Shown here: one piece after another, positions 39,324 through 48,107 of the stretch
Layout of the letters: the number at the start of each line of letters is the position of its first letter
Numbering within the stretch: position 1 is the stretch's first letter
DNA from: Sphingomonas xinjiangensis
GTDB lineage: Bacteria > Pseudomonadota > Alphaproteobacteria > Sphingomonadales > Sphingomonadaceae
Direction of reading: 5' to 3'
Assembly (NCBI RefSeq): GCF_014199255.1
Contig: NZ_JACIJF010000012.1
Coordinates: 25,252-89,251 of the forward strand
DNA length: 64,000 nucleotides
Made by a program: the position numbers and the translations under genes
The notes under the pieces: model-generated
Databases searched by the model: none
What the model was told of the DNA's origin: nothing
What the model saw: only the letters and a program-made list of their open reading frames with translations

Positions 39324-40141
39324 TCTATAGGAATTCGCTCGATTCGAACGATCTCGTCGTCCCGCTTGAGTTGCGGGAGGATGTTCTTTCGATCGTTGGT
39401 CTGGTTCCGCCACTCGCGGAACTCGGTACCAAGCCTGCTTTGCATTCGCGCGATGCTGGTGGGTCGACGCGCTTGTTGACAACGACGCGTACGTGGGCAT
39501 CAGCTATTTCGCGTTACCAGGCGGCAGCTGTCGCGGGCGGAGTTATCGCGGCGCTCGCTGCAGCTATGGTTATTCCTCTTGAGCACCGACCTTTCCGGTC
39601 GCGCGGAGATCACAGCTCACCCCCGAGCATCAGCAGCCAATCCAGTTCAGCCTCGAACTGGCCTCCGGCTCCTTTGATCGTACGTAACGAACCAAACAAT
39701 GACTTGGCAACGGTCGGGTTACCGAGGCTGAACAACAGACAGATTGCACCCAGCCCTCAGCTGGAGAACGTACGCGATAGGGGAACAACGAAGCAAGCGC
39801 TCCGCAGCCGATTCAATTCTCATGCTGCAGGGATCGGTCGAACTTCTTCCAAGAGCACAGAGCCGTCGAGGTTGAGGACCCGCGGTGAGGTCGCCTCCGG
39901 AAGAGCGCGCCCGCATGTGATCGCTCGGGTTGTTCTACCCACATCTTCTCGTGCGGTGAGCCAAGGTTCACCAACGTCAGTCGAAAGTGAGGGCGCGGGC
40001 GCCTACAGCGAGTCGGTTTTGGTTCGGCAGGTTTCGAGAGGGGAAAGCACCGCATCTTTCGCGGAACTGCCGAAAGTAGGTTCGCGTCGCGCGCGCATGG
40101 ACAGCCTGGACGGTCTTCGAACGCTCCGGCGCCAGTGGTAG
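39320..40141 (+). CDS. Single-span membrane protein with disordered periplasmic tail
   Basis: 273 aa. The GTG start overlaps the stop of the phosphatase-like gene by 4 bp, so the two are translated together. A polar N-terminus of about 65 residues with LELREDVLSIVGLVPP is followed by one membrane helix at about 70-87 (AAAVAGGVIAALAAAMVIPL). A long Ser/Arg/Pro-rich region without predicted structure follows. This layout suggests a linker or anchor protein bridging the membrane. No family recognised. Confidence 0.6.
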   Translation: MIYRNSLDSNDLVVPLELREDVLSIVGLVPPLAELGTKPALHSRDAGGSTRLLTTTRTWASAISRYQAAAVAGGVIAALAAAMVIPLEHRPFRSRGDHSSPPSISSQSSSASNWPPAPLIVRNEPNNDLATVGLPRLNNRQIAPSPQLENVRDRGTTKQALRSRFNSHAAGIGRTSSKSTEPSRLRTRGEVASGRARPHVIARVVLPTSSRAVSQGSPTSVESEGAGAYSESVLVRQVSRGESTASFAELPKVGSRRARMDSLDGLRTLRRQW

Positions 40142-40536
40142 GGTCCCAGTAGGTGGTATCCGACGAAATAATCGTGAGAATAACGCTTCAGCCGTGTCCT
40201 CAGCTGCGCTTACTAGCTGATCGGCGACTAATACAGAATGTTAGCTGCCGATCTCCCAGGGTGCATGAGTCGCAGGAATTGGACGACCCGTTTGCTAGCT
40301 TCGAAAGGAAACATTGGGCGCTCAGCCGGCGTTATTCTGCACCCCCCGCAGGATACTTGCGTGCTGTTGCACCTGGTCGGTGCCCATTTACCGCGATCAA
40401 CCCCTGACATCGCGGGGAAGCTAAAGTGGGGTAGGGTGACCTACTAGCTTTCCGCCGCGCGTCGCCGTTGCAGCGCGCCGTGGTGCCCTGGGAAGGCCGA
40501 ACCGACCGTTAACACTTGGCGCGTATCGGTGATCGC
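40142..40536. other. Gene-free stretch
   Basis: Nothing supported; short frames on both strands look random. Confidence 0.4.
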
Positions 40537-40887
40537 ATGGAACTCTCGATCTCGCTGCATGACCTCAAGGAGAGCATGGTCGCGGCGTTGAGTATCTCGC
40601 ACGAGATGATGCACGTACACGTGGGTCTTGCGATCTACCTGTTCATTCAGCTTGTACAGGGTACGCGTCGTGGCTCCATGTTCGCGCTGAACGTAGTCGT
40701 GGCCGCGGAAGTGCTCAACGAACTGGTGGATGGCTTGGCCAAAGGATGGTTCCTAAGAGACACGCTATCCGATGCGTTGTTGACCTTAGCCTGGCCGGTG
40801 GCAATTACGCTTGTCAGTCAATACCGGCGCGCTCGCTGGGAGCGAAGACGCAGAATCGATGATCCGTTCATACAAGCTCAGGTATGA
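40537..40887 (+). CDS. Small membrane protein, 116 aa
   Basis: Starts MELSISLHDLKESMVAALSI, then three hydrophobic helices (VGLAIYLFIQLVQG, MFALNVVVAAEVLNELVDGL, LSDALLTLAWPVAITLVSQY) and a basic C-terminus (RRARWERRRRI). The acidic residues inside the second helix (EVLNELVDG) resemble small VanZ-like membrane proteins, but I cannot assign a family. The ribosome-binding site is weak (GGTGATCGC). Confidence 0.6.
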   Translation: MELSISLHDLKESMVAALSISHEMMHVHVGLAIYLFIQLVQGTRRGSMFALNVVVAAEVLNELVDGLAKGWFLRDTLSDALLTLAWPVAITLVSQYRRARWERRRRIDDPFIQAQV

Positions 40888-41211
40888 AGTCGGCAGATCC
40901 TCGACATTTCGAATCCTGAGATCACGACGCCACACTTTTCGTTGTTACCCCGCTGGTGACACGCTCGGCTCGAACCTGAACGGACGGCAAATAGCGGGTT
41001 GCCGACAAACCAGTTCGAACGGCAAAGATGGGCGCCTACTAACCGCCTTGTAGCAGGCCTGATTGGGCCCATGCCGTACGAGCGATCTGCCCCAATCTGA
41101 GGCGCCCTCGTGAAGATACTTATCTTGGAATTGCTGAAGATCCTGTTAACCGCTCTGCCGAGTACGCGGGCTGGTGACCTGTATGAAGCCGGACGCGAGC
41201 AGGAGTTTACC
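40888..41211. other. Gene-free leader of the second PEP-CTERM gene
   Basis: 324 bp without a supported gene; ends in CAGGAG, the ribosome-binding site of the next gene. Confidence 0.45.
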
Positions 41212-41805
41212 ATGAAGAACGTTCTTGTTTCCGCCGCCGCTGCGGCGACGATCACTCTGGGTGGCGCTGCTAACGCCGCCACGTTCACGCCGGCGGATTG
41301 CACCACCGGAAACATCCATTTTTGCGTAGATGGGGATGCGCAGGCGCCTGGAGTTGATGACTATATCACGGCGACGATCACGAACACTTTCAAGAAGGCT
41401 ACTGCAATAAACGACACGTTCTTGTACAGGATCGACAAGAACGGCGTAGGTAGCGGCGGTTTGCAGACGTCGTTCTCGAGCTCGAACACGCTTCTGACCA
41501 TCACTGATTTGATCATCAACGGTGTGTCCTATGCATCCGCGATCCAGAAGACCGCGGCGGGCAGCGCTGTGAACGTCAACGGCATTCCGATCGTCAAAGG
41601 CGCTCTAAATACGATCCAGGTGCTGGGGAATTTCAAGCCAGCCTCCAAGGGCGGTCAGGCGAACTACACCGGAAACCTTACCTTCACCGCTGCGATCCCA
41701 GAAGCATCTACCTGGGCAATGATGATGCTCGGCCTAGGGTTCACTGGCTTTGCTATGCGCCGCCGCGGCGGATTGAAGGGTGCGGTCCTTCTTGCGAAGG
41801 CCTGA
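41212..41805 (+). CDS. PEPxxWA-CTERM sorting-signal protein 2
   Basis: 197 aa from the ATG at 41212 (AGGAG 6 nt upstream; a longer upstream frame is rejected). Signal peptide MKNVLVSAAAAATITLGGAANA. The beta-rich mature part has two Cys in FTPADCTTGNIHFCVDG and ends in IPEASTWAMMMLGLGFTGFA plus MRRRGGLKG, the sphingomonad PEPxxWA sorting tail. Expected to be exported and anchored or released by an exosortase coded elsewhere. Its tail is nearly identical in pattern to the protein at 35301. Confidence 0.92.
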   Translation: MKNVLVSAAAAATITLGGAANAATFTPADCTTGNIHFCVDGDAQAPGVDDYITATITNTFKKATAINDTFLYRIDKNGVGSGGLQTSFSSSNTLLTITDLIINGVSYASAIQKTAAGSAVNVNGIPIVKGALNTIQVLGNFKPASKGGQANYTGNLTFTAAIPEASTWAMMMLGLGFTGFAMRRRGGLKGAVLLAKA

Positions 41806-42483
41806 TTAGGTCTTGTCGACGAGCATGTAGCGTTCCGCACCGCGCATGGCTCTGGTGAGCCATGCGCTCTATCTGCTCGTCTGATATTCCGAAGCAGCTG
41901 CGGCAGTTTACGGGCCTGGCGTCCGGCGGCTTACGCACACCTCCGAGCTCTTGCGCTGAGCAGATGCCTTGGGTCGCTCCTCGAGCGGTTTGGCCGAGCT
42001 TTCATAAATCCCCCTTAACCGCCGCTCGGCCAACCACTCGTAATCTGGGCCGCAGTAGTGTTACTCCTTGGGCGGCATCGGTGGGCGCTCGGTTGCCTCG
42101 TGCATCTGTCGCTCTCCGCCCCAGGCAAATGGCACGACGAGCTCTGTTGGAGACCTAGCGCCGACGACAGGCGCGGGTCAGAGTGTGAATTGTGCCGGAG
42201 AGACGTCGGTAGGTTCCTGCGAGGCGACAAGAGCGCGTTCTCCAGCCTTTGGGGCTACCCCGAAACGGCAGCAATGAAGCCTATTCGGTTGACAGTGTCG
42301 GTCTTGGAGTGAGGTTGATAATCTGCGTCAATTTTCTCGAATGATCGGAGGGTGACTCTTCGGGCGCGCCCGGACGATGTTACAGGGAGCGCTGTTCTAC
42401 AGCTTCAACTCCGAGCAACATGCGCCGTCGGATCATCTGCTACGACAGGCTGGGCGATGCTGCTTTAGGCAACGTCACTCCAG
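41806..42483. other. Gene-free stretch, 678 bp
   Basis: A minus-strand GTG frame near 41938-41753 encodes a Cys-containing peptide but its GGAGG touches the start codon (1 nt), so it is not called. Nothing else is supported. Confidence 0.35.
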
Positions 42484-42745
42484 TCACTCCGACGCGGATC
42501 AACTTCAATTGGCCGGCATGGCGCTGGACCGCGGCAACGCGCGAGGCACCTTTTCAAGCCAACAGCACCAACTACCTGATTGACGATCACGCGGCGGTTG
42601 TTGATGTCGAGGAACGACCTGGGTGCGGCAAGCTGCAGTGACTGCCGAGCGCAGGATGATCGAGCGAACGCAGCAGCGCTTCGGCGTTTGGCCCCAGCGC
42701 TTCCTGGCCGATACCAAGGGTTCTTGTGGTGAACACGACTCGAAT
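42484..42745 (+). pseudogene. IS1182-like transposase fragment
   Basis: PFQANSTNYLIDDHAAVVDVE near 42548-42612, then after a frameshift AERRMIERTQQRFGVWPQRF and LADTKG near 42640-42720. This is the same region as the window's first 300 bp, where the matching text is STNYLIDLDHAVIMDVE and RFGVWPERLAVDT. Truncated at both ends. Confidence 0.75.
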
Positions 42746-43110
42746 GGAACAGTGCCCCGAAACAGTGGTTTCTGCCGACCTGATCGTACTTTTGATGCGT
42801 TGATCCGGGCTCATCGAAACACGGCTGCATTCTCACTTTTCCACATGAAGTAAAGCTGCAGAGCAAATGCCCTTTGCGCCTGCTTTGCTCGCAATGTTTT
42901 CGAATTGACGGGGCCACTAGAGCGCCGGCACGGGCCGCAGAGCTCGGCGCGATGCGCGCTCCTAAGCTGACGCGGTGCCGAAAAGCAGCATGCTTTGGCG
43001 AGGTTCCAGCGAGCTGACCAATTTGAAACGATGAGTTCAGTGCCGGGCGATTGCCTCTGAACCGTAACACCTGTTCTTAACGACGTGTTTTATTAAGCAG
43101 CTATTGCAGT
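42746..43110. other. Gene-free stretch
   Basis: No coding sequence supported. Probably decayed flank of the IS fragment. Confidence 0.4.
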
Positions 43111-43224
43111 TCACAACTTCGCAAAGGGTATGAAAGCCACAAGCACGGCCGTTGTCGTGGCCATGGATGCGCAAAACAGCATTGCCATCGTACGCATGCG
43201 CATCAAACTATTGATTTCTGACAT
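43111..43224 (-). CDS. Tiny membrane protein, 37 aa
   Basis: A strong AAGGAG lies 8 nt before the ATG at 43224. The product MSEINSLMRMRTMAMLFCAS continues as MATTTAVLVAFIPFAKL: a short polar N-terminus with two Arg, one long hydrophobic helix, and Lys at the C-terminus. It is Met-rich (six Met in 37 residues). The good ribosome-binding site and helix-like composition support it; no homologue is known to me. Confidence 0.55.
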   Translation of the reverse strand: MSEINSLMRMRTMAMLFCASMATTTAVLVAFIPFAKL

Positions 43225-43447
43225 ATTCTGATCTCCTTCGATACAATCTCGCTTACCTGAGTAGACGCAGTGGAGTTCGAATCCTCACTGGTCGCCCTGC
43301 GTATAAGGTCTACATAGTGATGGGCGAATAGCGGGCCTTTAGGTTACCGTTGACAAATGTGATTGAACAGAATCGACATCAGCCGATGGTCTGCTGAATC
43401 CTGCCACCGCGGACGGGTTGTCGGCGATCTGCGTCAATGGAGGTCAT

Positions 43448-43677
43448 GTGAAAGCTGTGCTCGACATGGCGGCGAAGAAGACAATCGCCAAGGATGCCGA
43501 CGGTTAGGCATACTTGGCCGAGGTTGGGTTCTACAAGGAGGTGCGGGTCAAGAGCTTCGACAGCATGCTGCCCCGCACACTGGCGGCGGCGCGAACCCGC
43601 TGGTGCGGCTCGGGGCAGAGTTGTCGAACCAGCTAAGGGAGCTGATAAAAGGGGGTGAAAGTAGCCGCCAGCGTTAG
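43448..43677 (+). pseudogene. Broken conserved-looking gene of unknown family
   Basis: GTG at 43448 with GGAGG upstream starts VKAVLDMAAKKTIAKDADG, a TAG stop interrupts it, and the frame then continues AYLAEVGFYKEVRVKSFDSM and LPRTLAAA. A frameshift then leads to NPLVRLGAELSNQLRELIKG and a stop at 43675. Together the pieces read like one compact helical protein of about 75 aa. I do not recognise the family. Confidence 0.5.
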
Positions 43678-43688
43678 CCGGCGGCTAC
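43661..43688. terminator. Hairpin between convergent genes
   Basis: GTAGCCGCC (43661-43669) and GGCGGCTAC (43680-43688) form a 9-bp perfect stem with a 10-nt loop. It overlaps the stop of the broken gene and lies 10 bp from the end of the minus-strand PEP-CTERM gene; likely a shared terminator. Confidence 0.6.
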
Positions 43689-43698
43689 TGATGGCACG

Positions 43699-44292
43699 TC
43701 AGTTGAAAGCTGCAGTTCGCCGAGCGGCGTTTTTGCGCCTCCGCATTGAGGAGCCGATCCCGCCAACACCTAGAAGCATCATCGCCCAGGTGGCGGGCTC
43801 TGGGACGGCTGAGGCTAGGCCTATGTTCAGCGTCACCGTGTCGGCAGGCGAACGGAACACATACTGCCCTGGAGTCAGGCCCAACGATGCAAAGGTCGAG
43901 TTCACGTAGGTCGATGTTCCCGACAGAGCAGCGCCCGAGAGATAATCGGTCGGTAGGTAGATGGCTCCTAAATACTGGCTCACGCCGAAGACGTCGCCGC
44001 TTGCGGCAGTCGCGCGCTGAACGCTTTGCTTGTAACCAAGGATCGGACCGCTGAGGCCCGTGAAGATCGTGATCGGAGCCGAGGCGCCCGTCTGCACTAC
44101 GCCAAAAGCAGGATTGATGGTGGGGGAGCCCTGATTACCGCTTGAGTAAACCTTCAGGCCGGCTGTGTCGAACATGCCCGAGCCGTTCAGGACGACAGAA
44201 GAACCGATCTGATCGACGTTGATCGTGATTGCTGCTTGCGCTGCCGCTGGTAGGGCAACCGCAGCCAAGGCGGCCGCAAGGATGAGTCGCAT
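43699..44292 (-). CDS. PEPxxWA-CTERM sorting-signal protein 3
   Basis: 197 aa. Signal peptide MRLILAAALAAVALPAAAQA, then a beta-rich mature region starting AITINVDQIGSSVVLNGSG, and the sorting tail VPEPATWAMMLLGVGGIG followed by MRRRKNAARR. The full PEPATWA form is closer to the consensus than proteins 1 and 2 (PEASTWA). An AACGGAGG lies 12 nt before the ATG. Expected substrate of an exosortase not present here. Confidence 0.93.
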   Translation of the reverse strand: MRLILAAALAAVALPAAAQAAITINVDQIGSSVVLNGSGMFDTAGLKVYSSGNQGSPTINPAFGVVQTGASAPITIFTGLSGPILGYKQSVQRATAASGDVFGVSQYLGAIYLPTDYLSGAALSGTSTYVNSTFASLGLTPGQYVFRSPADTVTLNIGLASAVPEPATWAMMLLGVGGIGSSMRRRKNAARRTAAFN

Positions 44293-44837
44293 AATGATTT
44301 CTGCCTCCGTTGCGCCTTATTGCGCGAGGGCGACGGGGCTAGCGCGAGGATCTGCAACCTGTAAAGAAAAGATCTTTTGCAGATTTGTTACAATCGCTGC
44401 AATCGGAACGGGCAACCCACGATGATTTCTGCTGTTAATTTCCTGAAATAACAAGACGCCAGCTTACCACAGGCGACTTTCGGCGGCTGCTAAGGGGTTG
44501 TCCCTCGCAACTCCGACGTAAAAAACCTGGTGAGTAGTCCACTGTAAGTAGCGAAGACGCCTCGGTACTCAGATGCATTCTGGACCCTTCTTGGCTGCAC
44601 CGGAGGATCAATCACGTTGCCAAGGCGGATGGCGCAGGTGCTCTCAGCCAACCGCGCGTGACAACGCACCGAAGCCTCCCTCCGTAAGCCGACGTCTGCA
44701 ATCAAGTTGCGAAAGCGAGCCGGTATTTTGAGCCCTTAGGACGTGCGCTTGCACCCTCTAGCATGCGTATAGATAATCTTGCGGAAGCCTACAGGGGGGA
44801 GGAAGTACGATGCCGGCGCCGCCACCGAGGAGAGTCT
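44293..44837. other. Gene-free stretch, 545 bp
   Basis: Contains the probable promoter of the minus-strand PEP-CTERM gene. A 71-codon minus-strand frame (44490-44705) with a possible GGAGG-GTG start is not convincing. Confidence 0.4.
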
Positions 44838-45035
44838 ATGATCGAAACGGGCCTCCGCACTATCGGGCGCCTTTTCGACAAACGACTGGACGAGCCGAAT
44901 GGCAAAGAATGGCGCATCGCCCCACCTCCGCGGATGTCGGTCCTGACACTACGCGAGCATCTCTGCGCCGCAGGATCTTTTAAGAAGATAGCCATAAAAA
45001 GGAGGGGTTACGATGAGTACGTGCCCAACCGCTAG
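44838..45035 (+). CDS. Small hypothetical protein, 65 aa
   Basis: GAGGAG lies 5 nt before the ATG at 44838. MIETGLRTIGRLFDKRLDEP, then a basic C-terminus with LREHLCAAGSFKKIAIKRRG. No domain recognised; support comes mainly from the ribosome-binding site. Confidence 0.4.
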   Translation: MIETGLRTIGRLFDKRLDEPNGKEWRIAPPPRMSVLTLREHLCAAGSFKKIAIKRRGYDEYVPNR

Positions 45036-45216
45036 CAGCGCGGCGTCAGACCGTACCCACCCTATGCAAGTTAGGACTTCGTTAACTATATGACGTCAGG
45101 GTTCGTCAGCGTTTGCGCTGCGCCGTTTTTGCTCTGCAACATTCATGCTTGCTGATGAAGGGCGCGCGCGATGTGGACTGAGGGGAGCTAGGCATGATCT
45201 ACGAGAACACGTGCCC

Positions 45217-46236
45217 ATGCCTTTGAGCGACAGCCAACGGCGTTTGGAAGCCGTTCTAGACAACGCAAGCGCGGCTATCTTCTTGATGGATGACCGCCAG
45301 CGCTGCGTCTTCATGAACAGGGCCGCGGAGCAGCTGACGGGCTACTCTCTCACGGAAATAACCTGTTCCGACCGCCCGCTGCACGAGATCATTCACCACA
45401 CCTACCCAGATGGGCGTCACTTTCCGCTTCACGAGTGTGCGATAGACCGAGCTTTTCCCGAACACAATCATACGAAGGGAGAGGAAGTTTTCGTTCACAA
45501 AAATGGCAGCTTCTACCCCGTCGCTTTCACGGCAAGCCCGATCCGAGATGATGCATCCGACATAGTGGGAACGATCGTCGAAGTTAGAGACATTTCGGAG
45601 GAAAAGCTGGCAGAGGAACGCCAACGTCTGCTAATCAACGAATTGAACCATCGGGTGAAGAATACGCTAGCGACTGTTCAGGCCATTGCTTGGCAGACGT
45701 TCAAGGGATCGGACGCGAGGAAGTTCGACGGCTTCAATGATCGTCTGCTAGCCTTATCTAAAGCACACAATCTACTCACCGACAGCGCCTGGGAGGGCGC
45801 ATCTATCTTGGATATCGTGTCATCGGTGCTGGAACCATTTGATCTCAATAGGGTAGACTTGCATGGGGCGGATGGCAGTATCCCGCCCAAGGCGGCAGTT
45901 AGCATTACGTTAGTCCTGCATGAACTGGCGACGAACGCTGCAAAATATGGCGCGTTCTCGTGCGAGGGTGGGCGGCTGAAGCTAATCTGGTTTTTTGCTG
46001 AGACGGCAGATGGCCGGAAACTTGCCTTTGCATGGCAGGAAGAAGGCGGCCCGCCTGTAGCCGCACCGGCTCACAAAGGTTTTGGAACGCGGCTGATTGA
46101 GCGGCAATTGGAGCTAGAATACGGGGGCAAGTCCAAGCTCCGGTACGATCCGTCAGGAGTGCATTGCGAGCTTTGTATCCCCCTTCCTACCAAACGCAGA
46201 CATTCTGCGGACATGCACGTGGAGAATGCTTCGTAG
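45217..46236 (+). CDS. PAS-domain HWE-family sensor histidine kinase
   Basis: 339 aa, soluble. PAS domain at about 8-130 (LEAVLDNASAAIFLMDDRQR, NRAAEQLTGYS, IVEVRDISEEKLAEE). The kinase part is of the HWE type: phospho-acceptor His145 in NELNHRVKNTLATVQAIA, Asn240 in HELATNAAKYGAFS, the WxE motif at 273-275, and GFGTRLIERQLE for the G box. The ATG at 45217 and a GTG two codons earlier are both possible. A single-domain response regulator follows with no gap (stop TAG, next base starts ATG), so the two are a co-translated signalling pair. The signal is unknown. Confidence 0.9.
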   Translation: MPLSDSQRRLEAVLDNASAAIFLMDDRQRCVFMNRAAEQLTGYSLTEITCSDRPLHEIIHHTYPDGRHFPLHECAIDRAFPEHNHTKGEEVFVHKNGSFYPVAFTASPIRDDASDIVGTIVEVRDISEEKLAEERQRLLINELNHRVKNTLATVQAIAWQTFKGSDARKFDGFNDRLLALSKAHNLLTDSAWEGASILDIVSSVLEPFDLNRVDLHGADGSIPPKAAVSITLVLHELATNAAKYGAFSCEGGRLKLIWFFAETADGRKLAFAWQEEGGPPVAAPAHKGFGTRLIERQLELEYGGKSKLRYDPSGVHCELCIPLPTKRRHSADMHVENAS

Positions 46237-46608
46237 ATGTTAGATCTCCGCGGGCGCACCGTATTGGTTGTCGAAGATGAAATCATGGTAGCGATGTTGA
46301 CAGAGGATCTCCTTTCGGAAGTTGGCTGCGATGTGATCGTCGCACTACGGTGCAGCGATGGCCTATCGCTGGCGCGTCAAGGAAGCTTCGACGTAGCGGT
46401 CCTCGATGTGAATTTGGGAGGCGGCGACACAAGCCATTCAATTGCTCGGGAGCTCGCCGCGAAGGGGAAACCCTTTCTCTTCGCGACGGGCTACGGAAAG
46501 GCAGGGATTCAACCGGAGTTCGCCGACCGGTGCGTCATCCAGAAACCGTACCCCGCACATGTTTTGCTCGAAGCCGTTGGTCACCTGCTGACAGACGCAC
46601 GGCACTGA
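46237..46608 (+). CDS. Single-domain response regulator
   Basis: 123 aa, receiver only. Acidic pocket Glu13/Asp14, phospho-acceptor Asp57 in VAVLDVNLGG, Thr84 in FATGYG, Lys103 in QKPYP: all key residues are present. No output domain, so it probably passes phosphate on or acts by protein contact, as in alphaproteobacterial HWE-kinase systems. The variant FATGYGK and VNLGGGDT patterns are typical of receivers paired with HWE kinases. Confidence 0.93.
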   Translation: MLDLRGRTVLVVEDEIMVAMLTEDLLSEVGCDVIVALRCSDGLSLARQGSFDVAVLDVNLGGGDTSHSIARELAAKGKPFLFATGYGKAGIQPEFADRCVIQKPYPAHVLLEAVGHLLTDARH

Positions 46609-47142
46609 CTTCTCCAACACGCTAAGTAGTGGATGAAAACGTCCGCTATCGCCGCTCAGGAGGGCAAGAACTGGTGTCACACATGGACGTAGAAGGCGCT
46701 GCGAGTGAATTCCTATCCCTAGCTATTTAGCAGCATGCAGAGTCCTATACGAGCTTGAAGCTCGACCCTGAGATATGCCCTCCCATTGATTAAGAAGGCA
46801 TTTGCCGTCTGCTGGCTGTTTGGGACGGACGCCGTCCGACAAGTAGCGGCGCTTTACGTGAGTGACTATTGCACATGGGACTTCGCTCAGAATGCGCGGG
46901 GGCGCCGCGCGCTTTTGAAGAGCGTAGTAACCGTCTGAGTGACCACGCCCGCGCCAGTCGGCGCTGTGACGGTCAATATCATCTGGGCGTATAGCGCCCA
47001 CGTCTCTCGCCATTCATCGATGGGAGTCAAAGAGCGGGAATGGGACGACCGCGATGGTAATGATCAGAACCAGAGAGCGACTTCGAGGCTTAGGCCGTGA
47101 ACTCATAACCTGATATCAGCCAGCGAGCCTTTGAACGATCGT
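46609..47142. other. Gene-free stretch, 534 bp
   Basis: No gene or clear terminator seen after the receiver gene. Confidence 0.4.
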
Positions 47143-47424
47143 TGACGTGGGGTGATTGAGCGAACAAGCTTTGGAGATGAGCGATCCAGCGACATGGCCA
47201 GGGCGCCACGCCTCAACATCCCGCCTAACAACAACCGGCGCTGGAGGCCCTCCTTCAGCAAGCGTCTTTACAGCGAGCGCAACCTGGTCGAGCGGTTCTT
47301 CTCCAAGCTGAAGCACTTTCACCGTGTCTGCAGCGGCTATCACAGGCTCGCCGTCAACTTCTTCGCCACGATCCAACTCGCCTCAATGCGGCTGTGGCTC
47401 CGTGCTCATGAGCCTACAGCCTAG
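47143..47424 (+). pseudogene. IS5-family transposase, C-terminal fragment
   Basis: LNIPPNNNRRWRPSFSKRLY then SERNLVERFFSKLKHF, HRVCSGYHRLAVNFFATIQL and ASMRLWLR match the C-terminal end of IS5-family (IS1031-like) transposases, including the final catalytic Glu in VERFF. The first two thirds of the gene are missing. It could be the lost end of the element type at 25.2-25.85 kb. Confidence 0.82.
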
Positions 47425-47891
47425 CTCGCCGCAAGGCCCATGCTATGCCGTCGCTCGTCGGCTCCTCGCATCTGACAGTTTGAAGGGCGCCGCCTGATCC
47501 ATAAATTTGTCCCATCGTAGACGGGGGCTAATGCTGATCTGGGGCGGGGTAGCGTTTACGCAGACCATCTTCGGCGGCTTGGGACCACTTAGCCGTTATC
47601 AGTTTGGCCCAGTAGCCAAGGCCATCGACCCGGGGGGCGGCAGGCTCCAGAAGGGCATCGGCTTACTAAGTGGCCGGCGGCCTTCCACTATATACCCGAG
47701 CTTGAACATGAACTCCTCCGACAATTCAGCCCAACACCCCGTCGCGGCAGAAAAGTGGCTACCCCTTGTCTCAAGGACGCTTGGAGCGGATCGAGATACT
47801 TTGCTCGTTATGGCAGCTCAGCACGAAAATAGGGCGGCGGAAGCAGAGCGACGCCCCACTCGGCCAAAGCTCGCGCTGAACGATTAACGTC
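47425..47891. other. Gene-free stretch, 467 bp
   Basis: A 59-codon frame from 47708 and a minus-strand 36-codon frame starting near 47710 behind GGAGGAG are possible peptides, but neither is supported otherwise. Confidence 0.35.
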
Positions 47892-48107
47892 CTAGTCAGT
47901 CCTCTTCTTCCACTCAGACCACCAATCAGCTTCCCGACCAACTTCCATCGTGCTTGCAACTCTATCCGCCAGCAGCACTTCGAAATGACAGATCAGCTGG
48001 CTGAGCAGCCGCGCGCTCTCTGGGTTGGCAATCTCTGCCGTGGCTTCTCGCAGATCAGCAATCTGCCGACCTAGCTTGAGGACCTGTTCGTCAACTCGGG
48101 TCTTCAT
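47892..48107 (-). CDS. Small helical protein, 71 aa
   Basis: AAGG lies 5 nt before the ATG at 48107. MKTRVDEQVLKLGRQIADLR, then NPESARLLSQLICHFEVLLA and a Trp-rich end (ADWWSEWKKR). Two amphipathic helices; similar short helical proteins occur in sphingomonads. No known function. Confidence 0.6.
   Translation of the reverse strand: MKTRVDEQVLKLGRQIADLREATAEIANPESARLLSQLICHFEVLLADRVASTMEVGREADWWSEWKKRTD

Noticed and set aside
41753..41938. Cys-containing minus-strand frame starting at GTG
   Set aside because: GGAGG is only 1 nt from the start codon and the frame overlaps the end of a well-supported PEP-CTERM gene.
43260..43305. tRNA-like T-arm (GAGTTCGAATCCTC)
   Set aside because: The flanking stems do not pair properly and no acceptor, D or anticodon arm can be drawn upstream.
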